Source of the DNA: Lachnospiraceae bacterium UBA3762
Lineage (GTDB): Bacteria; Bacillota; Clostridia; Lachnospirales; Lachnospiraceae
Direction of reading: 5' to 3'
DNA: 39,895 nucleotides
Assembly: GCA_002371615.1 (NCBI GenBank)
Contig: DFGA01000068.1
Location: 1 to 39,895 of the forward strand
The notes beneath the pieces were generated by a model, which saw only the letters and a list, made by a program, of their open reading frames with translations, was not told the DNA's origin and ran no database searches. Numbering within the stretch: position 1 is the first letter of the stretch; every line of letters begins with the position of its first letter. A program made the translations under genes and the position numbers. This document shows, in pieces, positions 7,631 through 14,801 of the stretch.

Positions 7631-7849
7631 ATGAGTAGTCGATCACAGAGAAACTTTCAAAACAAAAACTCTCACATTACTGCTATCGTAGTTGGCGTTA
7701 TTCTGTTTGTACTGGGCCTTTACTTCTGTTTCGGGCTTGCCGACATCAAGACAGGACTCATAATGACTGTAGCAGGTGTCGCATTCATTATAGTCGGAAT
7801 TACCATGAATAAATTCAAATCAAAAGACAAAGAATCAGATCCTCAATAA
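7631..7849 (+). CDS. small two-helix membrane protein, copy A, 72 aa
   Basis: I do not recognise a family with a known function. A basic, polar N-terminus (MSSRSQRNFQNKNSH) is followed by two hydrophobic helices (about residues 17-34, ITAIVVGVILFVLGLYFC, and 39-56, KTGLIMTVAGVAFIIVGI), then a charged tail (NKFKSKDKESDPQ). It should sit in the cytoplasmic membrane with both ends inside. ATG at 7631 has GGGAGG at a good distance. The copy at 14528-14746 differs at one residue (N11 to R). Strong conservation between copies with own promoters suggests both are used. Confidence 0.7.
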   Translation: MSSRSQRNFQNKNSHITAIVVGVILFVLGLYFCFGLADIKTGLIMTVAGVAFIIVGITMNKFKSKDKESDPQ

Positions 7850-7852
7850 TAG

Positions 7853-7898
7853 ATGTCAAAAGGGACGGCGTAAAGCCGCATAGTACCTTGACATTTTT
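7853..7898 (+). terminator. terminator after the 72-aa gene, copy A
   Basis: ATGTCAA at 7853-7859 pairs with TTGACAT at 7888-7894, followed by T residues to 7898; an inner GGC/GCC stem may add stability. In the second copy the corresponding structure is altered (GACGTCAA with TTGACGCC). Confidence 0.5.
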
Positions 7899-8044
7899 AT
7901 ACTGTTGCTGTCATCTATCAAGTGATAGAAAAAAGGCCTCTAAATATGGTATAGTGTAAGTACCACCAAACAACATATGCCATAAGGAGAAGCCCGCTGA
8001 ACATTTTAAGAGATACTTCACTTGAAAGCAACCCATAAAAAATA

Positions 8045-8549
8045 AACTTTGATGGCGGAGATCTGCCGTCCGATGCAGGACTTCTCCTGATAAAAGAGTT
8101 TGCCGAAAAAAGGTTAAAGCAAAACAGTACGCTTGTTGCTCTGGCAGAGTACAAAGCTGAGGATTTAAGGCAAGTCACAAAGCATAACATGGTAGACTAT
8201 GCGGTAACGTATGGCGAGTTTATGTATCAGGCCGGCACATGGTCGCATCCTCGACGGGTCGTATTCAAGATAGAGAAGCCTGTAAACCAGTTCCTCTTCG
8301 TATACACGTTTATCGTAACAACAATGGAATCAGAACCCCATAAGGTGATCCGGTTTTATTGCGGTCGCGGCAAGATGGAGAACTTTATCAAAGAGGGCAA
8401 GGACGGTTTTGATTTCGCTGCAGTGAGCAGCAAGAGCTGTTCGTTCAGCACGATACACGACTTTAAAACTGTGCAGCAGTTGCCCATACAAAAAGGAATT
8501 CTATGAGACCCTTCAAAACATCCGGGGATTGCAGCCACAGTTAGAATAG
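8045..8549 (+). pseudogene. IS1380-like transposase remnant, copy 1 (internally deleted)
   Basis: The translated remains read NFDGGDLPSDAGLLLIKEF, then LRQVTKHNMVDY, then WSHPRRVVFKIEKP and the C-terminal core YCGRGKMENFIKEGKDGF, which match the order of motifs in IS1380-family DDE transposases. The region between the second and third parts, most of the catalytic domain, is missing. A second deletion, between AGCAGC repeats (8426-8431), shifts the frame so that translation stops at 8506; the original stop is at 8549. No start codon remains in frame. Bases 8291-8388 and 8426-8549 match copy 2 at 10563-10883. The element is inactive. Flanking 7900-8044 and 8550-8570 probably include the element ends. 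Confidence 0.75.
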
Positions 8550-8570
8550 CAACAGTCTAAAACAACGTAT

Positions 8571-8602
8571 CGGGGACGGTCGTTTTATATTTTAAGTCCC
8601 CG
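8571..8602. repeat. inverted repeat after the IS remnant
   Basis: CGGGGAC at 8571-8577 pairs with GTCCCCG at 8596-8602 across an 18-base AT-rich loop. It may be a weak terminator or part of the insertion-sequence end. Confidence 0.35.
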
Positions 8603-8684
8603 TGAATAATTCAGGTCAAATTATGGACATAAGTCTTTTCCGAAAAAAACTGGTAAAAAGGATTTTTTATTTTTTTAACGTTTA

Positions 8685-8713
8685 TTGAAAACAGGGCTGA
8701 TTTAGCCTAAAAT
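8685..8713 (+). promoter_or_regulatory. promoter of chemoreceptor gene
   Basis: TTGAAA at 8685-8690, a 17-base spacer and TAAAAT at 8708-8713, about 75 bases before the start at 8789. It fits sigma-A; the spacing does not fit a flagellar sigma-28 promoter. Confidence 0.5.
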
Positions 8714-8788
8714 AATATATAATTGATAGGAAACGGGCTGTGGGATAATTCATCCACCAGGTTCTGACAAGAAAGGAGAGAAGTAAAA

Positions 8789-10507
8789 TTGAAGGAAAAC
8801 AAAAAAAGGAAAAGAAAACTTGTTCTTCACATTATCACTATTTCGGTTATCGCCTGCACGGTGATCGCTTTGCTTCTTACTGCCGTGTCATCAATGGAGC
8901 TTTCCTCAACCTATGAAAACCTCGTGGAGGAAACCCTGAGGACGGCGTCCATACAGATGGCGGATGAAATAGAAAGAATGTATGAGGGCGAATGGAACCT
9001 CGATGAGAACGATGTCCTCTGGAAGGGCGACACCGCTTTCAAGGGACAGTTCACCGGTGCCTTAAAGTCAAGAACCGGTCTTGACTATGCCATCTTTTAT
9101 GACAATATCAGGGCAATCACCACGGTTGCCGGCTCCCCGGTCGGAAGGAAGAACGCAGATACAACCGCCCCGGAGGATATATATAATACGGTTGTCAGGA
9201 ACAGGCAGACATATTACCGGCCAAATTACATAGTGGCCGGGGAACAGTACTCCGGGGTCTACGCTCCGGTTCTCGCCGATGACGGATCTGTCGGGGGAAT
9301 GACGGTTGCCTTCCGGAAAACCTCCGATATCAATGCGGCGATACGAAGGATCGTGATCATGATGATCCTGCTTGCCCTTGCCTGCGTTGCGGTCGTCATT
9401 ATAATCGGAGTTTTCCTTTACAGAGGCAGTGCCCATGCCATGAAGGTCATTGTTGATTCACTGGTATGCATGGCTTCCGGAGACCTAAGGGTACAGTTTA
9501 CCGAAGATGCCCTGAACCGGCCGGATGAGCTGGGAACTATCGCAGAAAGCGCCAAAACCCTGAATGAAGAGCTGGTACAGGTCATCAGCTCCGCGAAAGA
9601 CCTTGCCGCTGATGTGACGAAAGCCGGAAGTGAGCTTTCCTCTTCGGCATCCTCGGCGTCTGAAGCCTCAAACCAGGTTACCACCGCCATAGATGAGATC
9701 TCCAAGGGCGCCGTGGGGCAGGCTGAAAGCGTACAGACCTCCGCAAATAATACTTCAGACATCGGCACCGACATCGAAGGCATCACCGATAATGTGAACG
9801 AGCTCGGAAACTATGCGGACGATATGAAGGCGGCCTGTACGAGGGCCATGGGTGCGCTGGATGCGCTTCTTGCCCAGAACGAAAGCACGGTCGAAAGCAT
9901 GAAGGTCATTGACGCACAGATACGCTCCACCAATGAGGCCGCAAAGAACATTGCGGAGGCTTCAGACCTGATCACGGGCATTTCCTCACAGACAAACCTG
10001 CTGGCGCTTAACGCCTCCATTGAAGCAGCGAGGGCTGGAGATGCCGGAAGTGGTTTTGCTGTAGTTGCGACAGAAATTGGATCTCTTGCCACCCAGTCCC
10101 AGGATGCCACGGTTAAGATCAATGATATTGTTTCCAAGCTGATAGCCGAGTCTGACAAGACGGTACAGACCGTAATGGATCTTAATAAGGCGTTTGAGAG
10201 GCAGACTGAGCAGATAGAGTCTACAAAGAATGACATGAACAACATGCAGTCGGGTGTAGTCAGCGTAACGGACAGCTCAGCGCATATCACAGGCAGGATC
10301 AATACCCTGAACGAAGCGAAAAACAGTCTTATCAGCATCATATCGGATCTGTCGGCTATTTCCGAGGAAAATGCGGCCTCCACAGAGGAAACCAATGCTT
10401 CCATGGAGGAGCTTAATGCCACCTTTGAGGTGATCAGCCATGCTGCCGGAGAGCTGCAGGAGCTGGCTCATAAGCTTAATGAAGAAGTAAGCTTCTTTAC
10501 CGTATAA
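8789..10507 (+). CDS. methyl-accepting chemotaxis protein with periplasmic-side Cache-type sensor, 572 aa
   Basis: Transmembrane chemoreceptor that would signal to CheA/CheW. TM1 covers about residues 11-34 and TM2 187-211, with an external sensor of some 150 residues that resembles a single Cache domain (DIYNTVVRNRQTYYRPNYIV, then GEQYSGVYAPVLADDGSVGG). A HAMP-like linker follows (about 212-265), then the methyl-accepting helical hairpin with tip QTNLLALNASIEAARAG. After the tip the sequence is GSGFAVVATEIGSLA, where most receptors have GRGFAVVADEIR, a mild divergence. The start is TTG at 8789 with AAGGAGAG ahead. It lies between two IS1380-like remnants, so it may have arrived or been copied with them. 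The ligand is not predictable. Confidence 0.93.
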   Translation: MKENKKRKRKLVLHIITISVIACTVIALLLTAVSSMELSSTYENLVEETLRTASIQMADEIERMYEGEWNLDENDVLWKGDTAFKGQFTGALKSRTGLDYAIFYDNIRAITTVAGSPVGRKNADTTAPEDIYNTVVRNRQTYYRPNYIVAGEQYSGVYAPVLADDGSVGGMTVAFRKTSDINAAIRRIVIMMILLALACVAVVIIIGVFLYRGSAHAMKVIVDSLVCMASGDLRVQFTEDALNRPDELGTIAESAKTLNEELVQVISSAKDLAADVTKAGSELSSSASSASEASNQVTTAIDEISKGAVGQAESVQTSANNTSDIGTDIEGITDNVNELGNYADDMKAACTRAMGALDALLAQNESTVESMKVIDAQIRSTNEAAKNIAEASDLITGISSQTNLLALNASIEAARAGDAGSGFAVVATEIGSLATQSQDATVKINDIVSKLIAESDKTVQTVMDLNKAFERQTEQIESTKNDMNNMQSGVVSVTDSSAHITGRINTLNEAKNSLISIISDLSAISEENAASTEETNASMEELNATFEVISHAAGELQELAHKLNEEVSFFTV

Positions 10508-10523
10508 CAGCATCACAGACGAA

Positions 10524-10565
10524 AGCCCCGTATACCGCTTTCAGACCGGCGGGCGGGGCTTCTTC
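10524..10565 (+). terminator. terminator after chemoreceptor gene
   Basis: AGCCCCG at 10524-10530 pairs with CGGGGCT at 10554-10560, followed by TCTTCC. The long interior holds a minor CCG/CGG stem. The tail is poor in T, so strength is uncertain. The second IS remnant begins at 10563, inside this tail. Confidence 0.5.
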
Positions 10566-10883
10566 CTCTTCGTATACACGTTTATCGTAACAACAATGGA
10601 ATCAGAACCCCATAAGGTGATCCGGTTTTATTGCGGTCGCGGCAAGATGGAGAACTTTATTCTGGCCTACAACCTATTCAACTGGTTCAGGAGGCTGGTG
10701 CTTGCCGCAAATATGCGAAAACTACGCATAAATACCGTTCGGCTTAAGCTGCTCAAAGTAGCAGCAAGAGCTGTTCGTTCAGCACGATACACGACTTTCA
10801 AACTGTGCAGCAGTTGCCCATACAAAAAGGAATTCTATGAGACCCTTCAAAACATCCGGGGATTGCAGCCACAGTTAGAATAG
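10563..10883 (+). pseudogene. IS1380-like transposase remnant, copy 2 (C-terminal part)
   Basis: Encodes FVYTFIVTTMESEPHKVIRF, then YCGRGKMENFI joined directly to LAYNLFNWFRRLVLAANMRK and the natural C-terminus ending IRGLQPQLE. The joint at 10660/10661 removes the segment that copy 1 keeps (KEGKDGFDF), whereas copy 1 lacks the LAYNLFNW segment present here. Blocks 10563-10660 and 10760-10883 match copy 1 exactly or nearly so. N-terminal domain and catalytic core are missing. It is inactive. Together the copies allow partial reconstruction of the parent transposase C-terminus. Confidence 0.75.
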
Positions 10884-10901
10884 CAACAGAATTCAGGATT
10901 A

Positions 10902-11150
10902 TTATTCTTCAGAGTCCTCTAAAAGCTTTTTATCTTTCTTTTTTATCAACCTTTCTGCATCTGATAATGAAAAGTCTACTTTGAAGAATACTTTAACCAA
11001 CCAAGCCAAAAAGATTATAACAAGTATTGGAATCAAACAGGACGTTACGAGCATTACCGCAACTGCTTCTACAAACCTGCTTAAGAGCCCTGTTACATAA
11101 TCAACAACTGTTCCTGCGGCATCTTTTATCCAAGAGACAAATTTATCAAT
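10902..11150 (-). pseudogene. truncated copy of the 149-aa membrane protein gene
   Basis: Corresponds to the C-terminal 80 or so residues of the gene at 14802-15251, starting at KFVSWIKDAAGTVVDYVTGL and ending LLEDSEE. Similarity stops abruptly at about 11150, so the 5' half, promoter and start are lost. A G-to-A change at 10904 turns the last glutamine codon into a stop, one residue early. A few other changes are present (for example KKKDKKLLED for KKRERKLLED). Without a start region it is unlikely to be translated. Confidence 0.85.
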
Positions 11151-11158
11151 TACCTAAT

Positions 11159-11347
11159 TTACAAATCATCAAAGAAGCCATCACCTTCCTCATCAATTCT
11201 TTCCTGTTCACTAATTGCACAGTCAGCACAAAAACCCTCCCATCCGTTGTATGCATAGTCATACGAATCTTCAAAACGTGCATTAAACTCCTCTGCTGCC
11301 TCATCAAAATCAAATGTTTCTCCACAACTCTTACATTTGCAGTTCAT
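11159..11347 (-). CDS. small acidic zinc-ribbon protein, 62 aa
   Basis: Two CxxC knuckles, CKCKSC at residues 3-8 and CADC at about 40-43, flank a very acidic helix (DEAAEEFNARFEDSYDYAYN), and the protein ends in EEGDGFFDDL. It should fold as a zinc-stabilised mini-domain and could bind protein or nucleic acid; I do not recognise a named family. ATG at 11347 has AAAGGAG upstream. Its stop lies just beyond the breakpoint of the truncated 149-aa gene, which suggests that the truncation happened when this block was joined. Single-gene unit or first gene of a short minus-strand set. Confidence 0.65.
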   Translation of the reverse strand: MNCKCKSCGETFDFDEAAEEFNARFEDSYDYAYNGWEGFCADCAISEQERIDEEGDGFFDDL

Positions 11348-11487
11348 TTTTTGTTTTACTCCTTTGTTTTTTCTATTATCTCTCGCCTTTTGATTCTATG
11401 GTTCAGCACTACTCCACGCTCCATCATATGCGAACCTTATGATTTTACCATATTAATGAGATAATCGATTGTCGTTCTGTTGTTGCT

Positions 11488-11503
11488 CAACTTGTACAAG
11501 TTG
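11488..11503. promoter_or_regulatory. 16-bp perfect palindrome, possible operator
   Basis: CAACTTGTACAAGTTG is a perfect palindrome about 140 bases ahead of the 62-aa gene (minus strand). An extended -10-like TGGTAAAAT lies between it and the gene. It could be a dimeric repressor site. Apart from this and the hairpin at 11568-11602, the 11348-11656 interval shows no gene. Confidence 0.4.
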
Positions 11504-11567
11504 CTAAAACTTATAAATATTTATTTCACTTCATTAATATTCTTAATCCAACAGAAAACAGATAATA

Positions 11568-11602
11568 GATTGGTTAGAAAAGAAAATCTTTTCTAACCAA
11601 TC
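11568..11602 (-). terminator. 15-bp perfect hairpin downstream of the 58-aa gene
   Basis: GATTGGTTAGAAAAG at 11568-11582 pairs perfectly with 11588-11602 around the loop AAAAT. It lies after the stop of the minus-strand 58-aa gene. The T-run expected of an intrinsic terminator is weak on both strands, so it may act in mRNA stability or be an old element end. Confidence 0.45.
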
Positions 11603-11656
11603 CTTCTCTAGCAATTCTAGATTAGACTACCTCAATAGTTAACTTTGGTATGATTG

Positions 11657-11833
11657 TTATTCCTCATCATCCTCTGAACCGTTATTTGAAATCGTTGCAG
11701 GCGTGGTAGAGTTTGCCTTCATGTATATACCAAACGCTGTAATAATGGCTGTTAAAACAATCGCCAGGGGCGCATTATCCCCATTAATCACTGATCCCAT
11801 CAATTCACTGAATCCCGAAGTCATTTTCTCCAT
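11657..11833 (-). CDS. small single-pass membrane protein, 58 aa
   Basis: Starts MEKMTSGFSELMGSVINGDN, has one hydrophobic helix (PLAIVLTAIITAFGIYM, about residues 22-38) and an acidic C-terminus ending NNGSEDDEE. ATG at 11833 has AAGGAGAG at a good distance; the frame can be extended to 11890 but without a ribosome site. Size and topology recall small toxins or holin-like proteins, but there is no direct evidence for either. No recognisable family. Confidence 0.55.
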   Translation of the reverse strand: MEKMTSGFSELMGSVINGDNAPLAIVLTAIITAFGIYMKANSTTPATISNNGSEDDEE

Positions 11834-11908
11834 TTGTTCTCTCCTTTTCAAAAAAGTTGACAAGTGCCAAAAAAATAATCCATATATCACCCTCTTTCAT
11901 TTATATGA

Positions 11909-12130
11909 TTAAATCTTATCTTTAAGCCACTCTGGCATCTTTGGATCATCAAGGTTCCATGAATCTACTAGCTGTTCATCTCTGTACCAGTGATTTTCAT
12001 CCCCATCAAACACCTTTTGTCTGTGGCACTTGTATTTATTAATTGTGTCATCTTCAATTCGATATTCGTTATGGTAGTAATTTTGCTTTCCGTATCCCTT
12101 GTATTCATTTGTTACATATACATTTGACAT
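11909..12130 (-). CDS. hypothetical tyrosine-rich protein, 73 aa
   Basis: A soluble, polar protein rich in Tyr, Asn, Asp and Trp (KGYGKQNYYHNEYRIEDD early, then DGDENHWYRDEQLVDSWNL, and a PEWLKDKI end). It has one cysteine and no membrane segment. ATG at 12130 has AGGAGG close ahead, a strong ribosome site that supports translation. It lies 75 bases upstream of the 58-aa membrane protein on the same strand and may be co-transcribed with it. I recognise no family. Confidence 0.6.
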   Translation of the reverse strand: MSNVYVTNEYKGYGKQNYYHNEYRIEDDTINKYKCHRQKVFDGDENHWYRDEQLVDSWNLDDPKMPEWLKDKI

Positions 12131-12288
12131 TTTTTCCTCCTTTTTTCATCAACGTTCTCTGGATACTATGTTTTGTTACGAGTTTAGTTTATAATGAAAA
12201 CGATTTGATAAAAATGGTAACAAATCAAAAATAGAAACGACTAATTCCATTTTTTCTGCAAAATAACCCGATATAAGGAGATCAATTC

Positions 12289-12783
12289 ATGGGCAGAAAA
12301 TCAACAAAAGAAAATAAAAACATATATCAGACCAGCCGTGAAGCTTTAGGTTTAACCCGGGAAGCTGCCGCTGATCTGTTGGAATTCATATCGGCTGACC
12401 GGATCGAAAAAATCGAGAGTGAGAAATCCCTTCCCCACCCCGAGGAAGTACTTGTCATGGTCGCAGGATACAAGAATCCGTCCCTGTGTAATCACTACTG
12501 CTCCCAGGTCTGTCCTATAGGTCAGGAATACATTCCCGAAGTCAAGGTCAAGGATCTGTCCCAGATCACTGTTGAAATGATGGTCTCACTAAACAATCTC
12601 AACAAGCAAAGAGACCGGCTCATGGAGATTACGGTTGATGGCAAGATTTCCGAGGATGAGATGGTCGATTTTCGTAATATCCAGTCAGAACTAGAAAAGA
12701 TATCGCTTACCATCGATTCCCTAAAGCTATGGGTTGATAACTCGGTCGCGACCGGCAAAATGGATAAATCCCTGCTTAAATAG
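12289..12783 (+). CDS. helix-turn-helix protein with a cysteine cluster, copy B, 164 aa
   Basis: Paralogue of the protein at 6888-7382, same length and architecture: XRE-like HTH in the first 60 residues, C67/C71/C75 cluster, helical C-terminal arm. The eight substitutions are conservative or in exposed positions (for example GEISEDEMADF to GKISEDEMVDF), so both copies look functional. ATG at 12289 has AAGGAG ahead. The upstream regions of the two copies differ almost completely, so they may be regulated differently while binding the same sites. Confidence 0.75.
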   Translation: MGRKSTKENKNIYQTSREALGLTREAAADLLEFISADRIEKIESEKSLPHPEEVLVMVAGYKNPSLCNHYCSQVCPIGQEYIPEVKVKDLSQITVEMMVSLNNLNKQRDRLMEITVDGKISEDEMVDFRNIQSELEKISLTIDSLKLWVDNSVATGKMDKSLLK

Positions 12784-12808
12784 CCTTTATACCATATCAA
12801 ATGCTACT

Positions 12809-12839
12809 GCCCCGCTATAATAGCGGGGCTTATTTTTTT
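12809..12839 (+). terminator. terminator after HTH gene copy B
   Basis: GCCCCGCTA at 12809-12817 pairs with TAGCGGGGC at 12821-12829 around TAA, followed by TTATTTTTTT to 12839. A strong intrinsic terminator. It also separates this gene from the convergent exonuclease gene ending at 12841. Confidence 0.9.
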
Positions 12840-12840
12840 A

Positions 12841-13503
12841 CTATGATGCCAGTTGTAAATCAAGCTCCCTAAACAGCTCTCCTAGAGGGTTTGAAAGATG
12901 CTCTACTTCTTCTTTTCTTGCCTGTTCAAATACATCATTAAGTACCAATTCGGGCTCTGTTTCCATCTTTGCGAACAATAATGCCGTATTATAGGCATCC
13001 CAAAGACCATCGTGGGCACTTCCTTTAGGTTCGATATCGGCTATGATCAGTGCCTCTTCCAGATTGTAGACTCTATTTTTGTTTAGTTTCTCTGAAAATG
13101 TTGCCTGGCAGTCATTCCAGTTCTCTAGCAGTTCTTCCATCCTGTTGTTTTCAATCTGCTTTCCGATCAGCTCATGACGGAACTGGTATGCATCTGACAT
13201 GCTCCAGGATACCATCTCTACATCCCCTTCCGGTATCCAGTTGGTAAACATCTGAAGTGCCTCAGTCATTTTGGGGGCGTCCGCCACTTCCTTGTTGGAT
13301 ATTCCAGTAAGATTTCTGATTTTACCGTTAATATAGCCGTATTCAGGTGAGACATAGGTATTAAACCTGTCTACTATTTCATAATTCTCGTCAAGTAAAA
13401 CGGCACCGATCTGGATGGTCTCATCTGCCCACTTGAAGAGGCTGTTTCTGCAATTTTGGGGAATGCCACACATTTCAAGATCAACTACTACTCGATAACA
13501 CAT
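12841..13503 (-). CDS. DEDDh-type 3'-5' exonuclease (DnaQ/RNase T fold), 220 aa
   Basis: Exo I motif VVVDLEM (D8, E10), an Exo II region around WSMSDAYQFRHEL, and Exo III motif AHDGLWDAYNTALLF with the catalytic His and Asp define a DEDDh exonuclease. Such stand-alone domains trim DNA or RNA 3' ends using two metal ions. The C-terminal 35 residues are acidic and helical with no extra domain. I prefer the ATG at 13503; a GTG nine bases upstream (13512) is an alternative. The promoter is not clear. It stands alone between copies of the duplicated gene set, so it may be cargo of an old element. Whether the substrate is DNA or RNA cannot be told. Confidence 0.8.
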   Translation of the reverse strand: MCYRVVVDLEMCGIPQNCRNSLFKWADETIQIGAVLLDENYEIVDRFNTYVSPEYGYINGKIRNLTGISNKEVADAPKMTEALQMFTNWIPEGDVEMVSWSMSDAYQFRHELIGKQIENNRMEELLENWNDCQATFSEKLNKNRVYNLEEALIIADIEPKGSAHDGLWDAYNTALLFAKMETEPELVLNDVFEQARKEEVEHLSNPLGELFRELDLQLAS

Positions 13504-13707
13504 ATTTAACACCTGTCCTTTCCGTCCTCAATGGAACTGATTGATTATGTGTATAGTTTATCTTTGAACAGACCTGTATTAAATATGTATAGCTCCGAGT
13601 TAGACCCCTTTATTTTGCCCTTTTAGCAAGTTTACATGGTACTATTTCTCCACCTTATTCGATCTTATAGCAAAATAGCTAAAGGATTGGTCTTATGCGC
13701 ACAAATT

Positions 13708-13887
13708 TCATTCGTCATCCGTGTAATCGAAATCCTCTGAAAAAGCAGCAAGTCTCTTTCTTCTTGCAGCTACAAAATATATGAGTACCATGATCGCATC
13801 ATCGATCGGCCCGGGAGCCAGATCAACGGGTGACAACACATATAACCCCAAAGCGCCGATTATAAGCCATTTGATTAATCCATTCAT
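13708..13887 (-). CDS. short DUF1232/YkvA-like membrane protein, 59 aa
   Basis: A hydrophobic helix (IKWLIIGALGLYVL) followed by SPVDLAPGPIDDAIMVLIYF, then a basic-acidic tail (AARRKRLAAFSEDFDY). The YxxSPxDLxP..IDD core matches the signature of YkvA/DUF1232 proteins, here in reduced form. ATG at 13887 has GGAGG eight bases ahead and overlaps the stop of the preceding gene (ATGA), so translation is coupled. The role of the family is not known. Confidence 0.65.
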   Translation of the reverse strand: MNGLIKWLIIGALGLYVLSPVDLAPGPIDDAIMVLIYFVAARRKRLAAFSEDFDYTDDE

Positions 13888-14045
13888 CGCATATCCTCCT
13901 TACTGTGTGAGTCTTTTCCTGTTACATTTACAGGCTCTCCAAGAAAAGTCGATACATCCTCAATTCCTATTGATGCACTGTAGCCTTCGTTCTCTTTGAT
14001 CTTTTGTATCAGCAGTATCCTTCGGATCCTCTCCTGAGTGCTCAT
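13884..14045 (-). CDS. small hypothetical protein, 53 aa
   Basis: MSTQERIRRILLIQKIKENE at the N-terminus forms a basic helix; the rest (GYSASIGIEDVSTFLGEP, then a polar tail ending SHSKEDMR) is mixed. Soluble, no known motif. ATG at 14045 has AAGGAGA ahead; the end overlaps the start of the YkvA-like gene. It is the middle gene of a compact three-gene operon (77, 53 and 59 aa). The arrangement, rather than the sequence, supports its being real. Confidence 0.6.
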   Translation of the reverse strand: MSTQERIRRILLIQKIKENEGYSASIGIEDVSTFLGEPVNVTGKDSHSKEDMR

Positions 14046-14057
14046 ACTCTTTCTCCT

Positions 14058-14291
14058 TTACGCACCAACAGCCGCCGATATAAGCGATACGATAACCGTT
14101 ACGATCAACATTCCGATAATCACAAATGCAAAGCCGATGACCGGAAGTATCGTTAAAACTACCGGGGCAAAAATCAGCAACGCTATGAATCCGAATATAC
14201 CGCCCAGGAGCTTTCCAAATAACTTAAGGAAGAAAACCCCGATCTTGAAAAACATAACTATGAAAATGATTGTTGTAATGAGCTCCAACAT
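14058..14291 (-). CDS. small hydrophobic membrane protein, 77 aa
   Basis: Nearly all residues are hydrophobic; two or three membrane helices are likely (ELITTIIFIVMFFKIGVF, then GGIFGFIALLIFAPVVLT, then VIGFAFVIIGMLIVTVIV). ATG at 14291 has AAAGGAGG ahead, a better choice than an upstream ATG at 14315. First gene of the three-gene operon with the 53-aa and YkvA-like proteins. No named family recognised; the pair with a YkvA-like protein suggests a membrane-stress or phage-shock-like setting, which is only a guess. Confidence 0.6.
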   Translation of the reverse strand: MLELITTIIFIVMFFKIGVFFLKLFGKLLGGIFGFIALLIFAPVVLTILPVIGFAFVIIGMLIVTVIVSLISAAVGA

Positions 14292-14424
14292 TTGAGCCAC
14301 CTCCTTTATGATCACAGTATAGTCTATATATCATAAAGAATATATGGCAAGATAAGCGGAATAAGATGTGTTATTTTCTCTAAATCAGCGAAATAAGAAT
14401 TTAAAAGCAAATATGGCTAAATAT

Positions 14425-14452
14425 ATGACAAAAAAGCTATCTATGGTATAAT
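14425..14452 (+). promoter_or_regulatory. promoter of small membrane protein gene, copy B
   Basis: ATGACA at 14425-14430, 16-base spacer, TATAAT at 14447-14452 with TGG before it, as in copy A. Confidence 0.6.
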
Positions 14453-14527
14453 ATAGTTCACTATCAAACTGAATATTAACGCCGAATGTCAGCATTATGT
14501 ATAATTATTCACAAGGAGGTTCCTATC

Positions 14528-14746
14528 ATGAGTAGTCGATCACAGAGAAACTTTCAACGCAAAAACTCTCACATTACCGCTATTGTAGTTGGCGTTATTC
14601 TGTTTGTACTGGGCCTTTACTTCTGTTTCGGGCTTGCCGACATCAAGACAGGACTCATAATGACTGTAGCAGGTGTCGCATTCATTATAGTCGGAATTAC
14701 CATGAATAAATTCAAATCAAAAGACAAAGAATCAGATCCTCAATAA
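14528..14746 (+). CDS. small two-helix membrane protein, copy B, 72 aa
   Basis: Same as the protein at 7631-7849 except R for N at residue 11. Two membrane helices, charged ends. ATG at 14528 has AAGGAGG ahead. Convergent with the 149-aa membrane protein gene whose stop is at 14802, the arrangement that copy A would have had before insertion of the chemoreceptor block. Confidence 0.7.
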   Translation: MSSRSQRNFQRKNSHITAIVVGVILFVLGLYFCFGLADIKTGLIMTVAGVAFIIVGITMNKFKSKDKESDPQ

Positions 14747-14801
14747 TAGACGTCAATAGGGACGGCTCTTTTTGACGCCTATACACTTTATCATATATTG
14801 A

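Larger units (their letters stand above)
7451..7869. repeat. long direct repeat, copy A (pairs with 14347-14766)
   Basis: About 420 bases, including a promoter, the 72-aa membrane protein gene and its start of 3' untranslated region, are repeated at 14347-14766 with few differences. Identity is nearly complete over the coding part and lower at the upstream edge. It belongs to a wider duplication that also includes the HTH gene and a 149-aa membrane protein gene. Confidence 0.9.
14347..14766. repeat. long direct repeat, copy B (pairs with 7451-7869)
   Basis: See the partner at 7451-7869. The two copies lie 6.9 kb apart in the same orientation and could recombine, deleting the chemoreceptor, the HTH copy B, the exonuclease and the small operon. 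Confidence 0.9.

Noticed and set aside
8685..8740. Flagellar sigma-28 promoter before the chemoreceptor
   Set aside because: CTAAA and a GATA-like word are present but only about 10 bases apart, too close for sigma-28; the sigma-A pair fits better.
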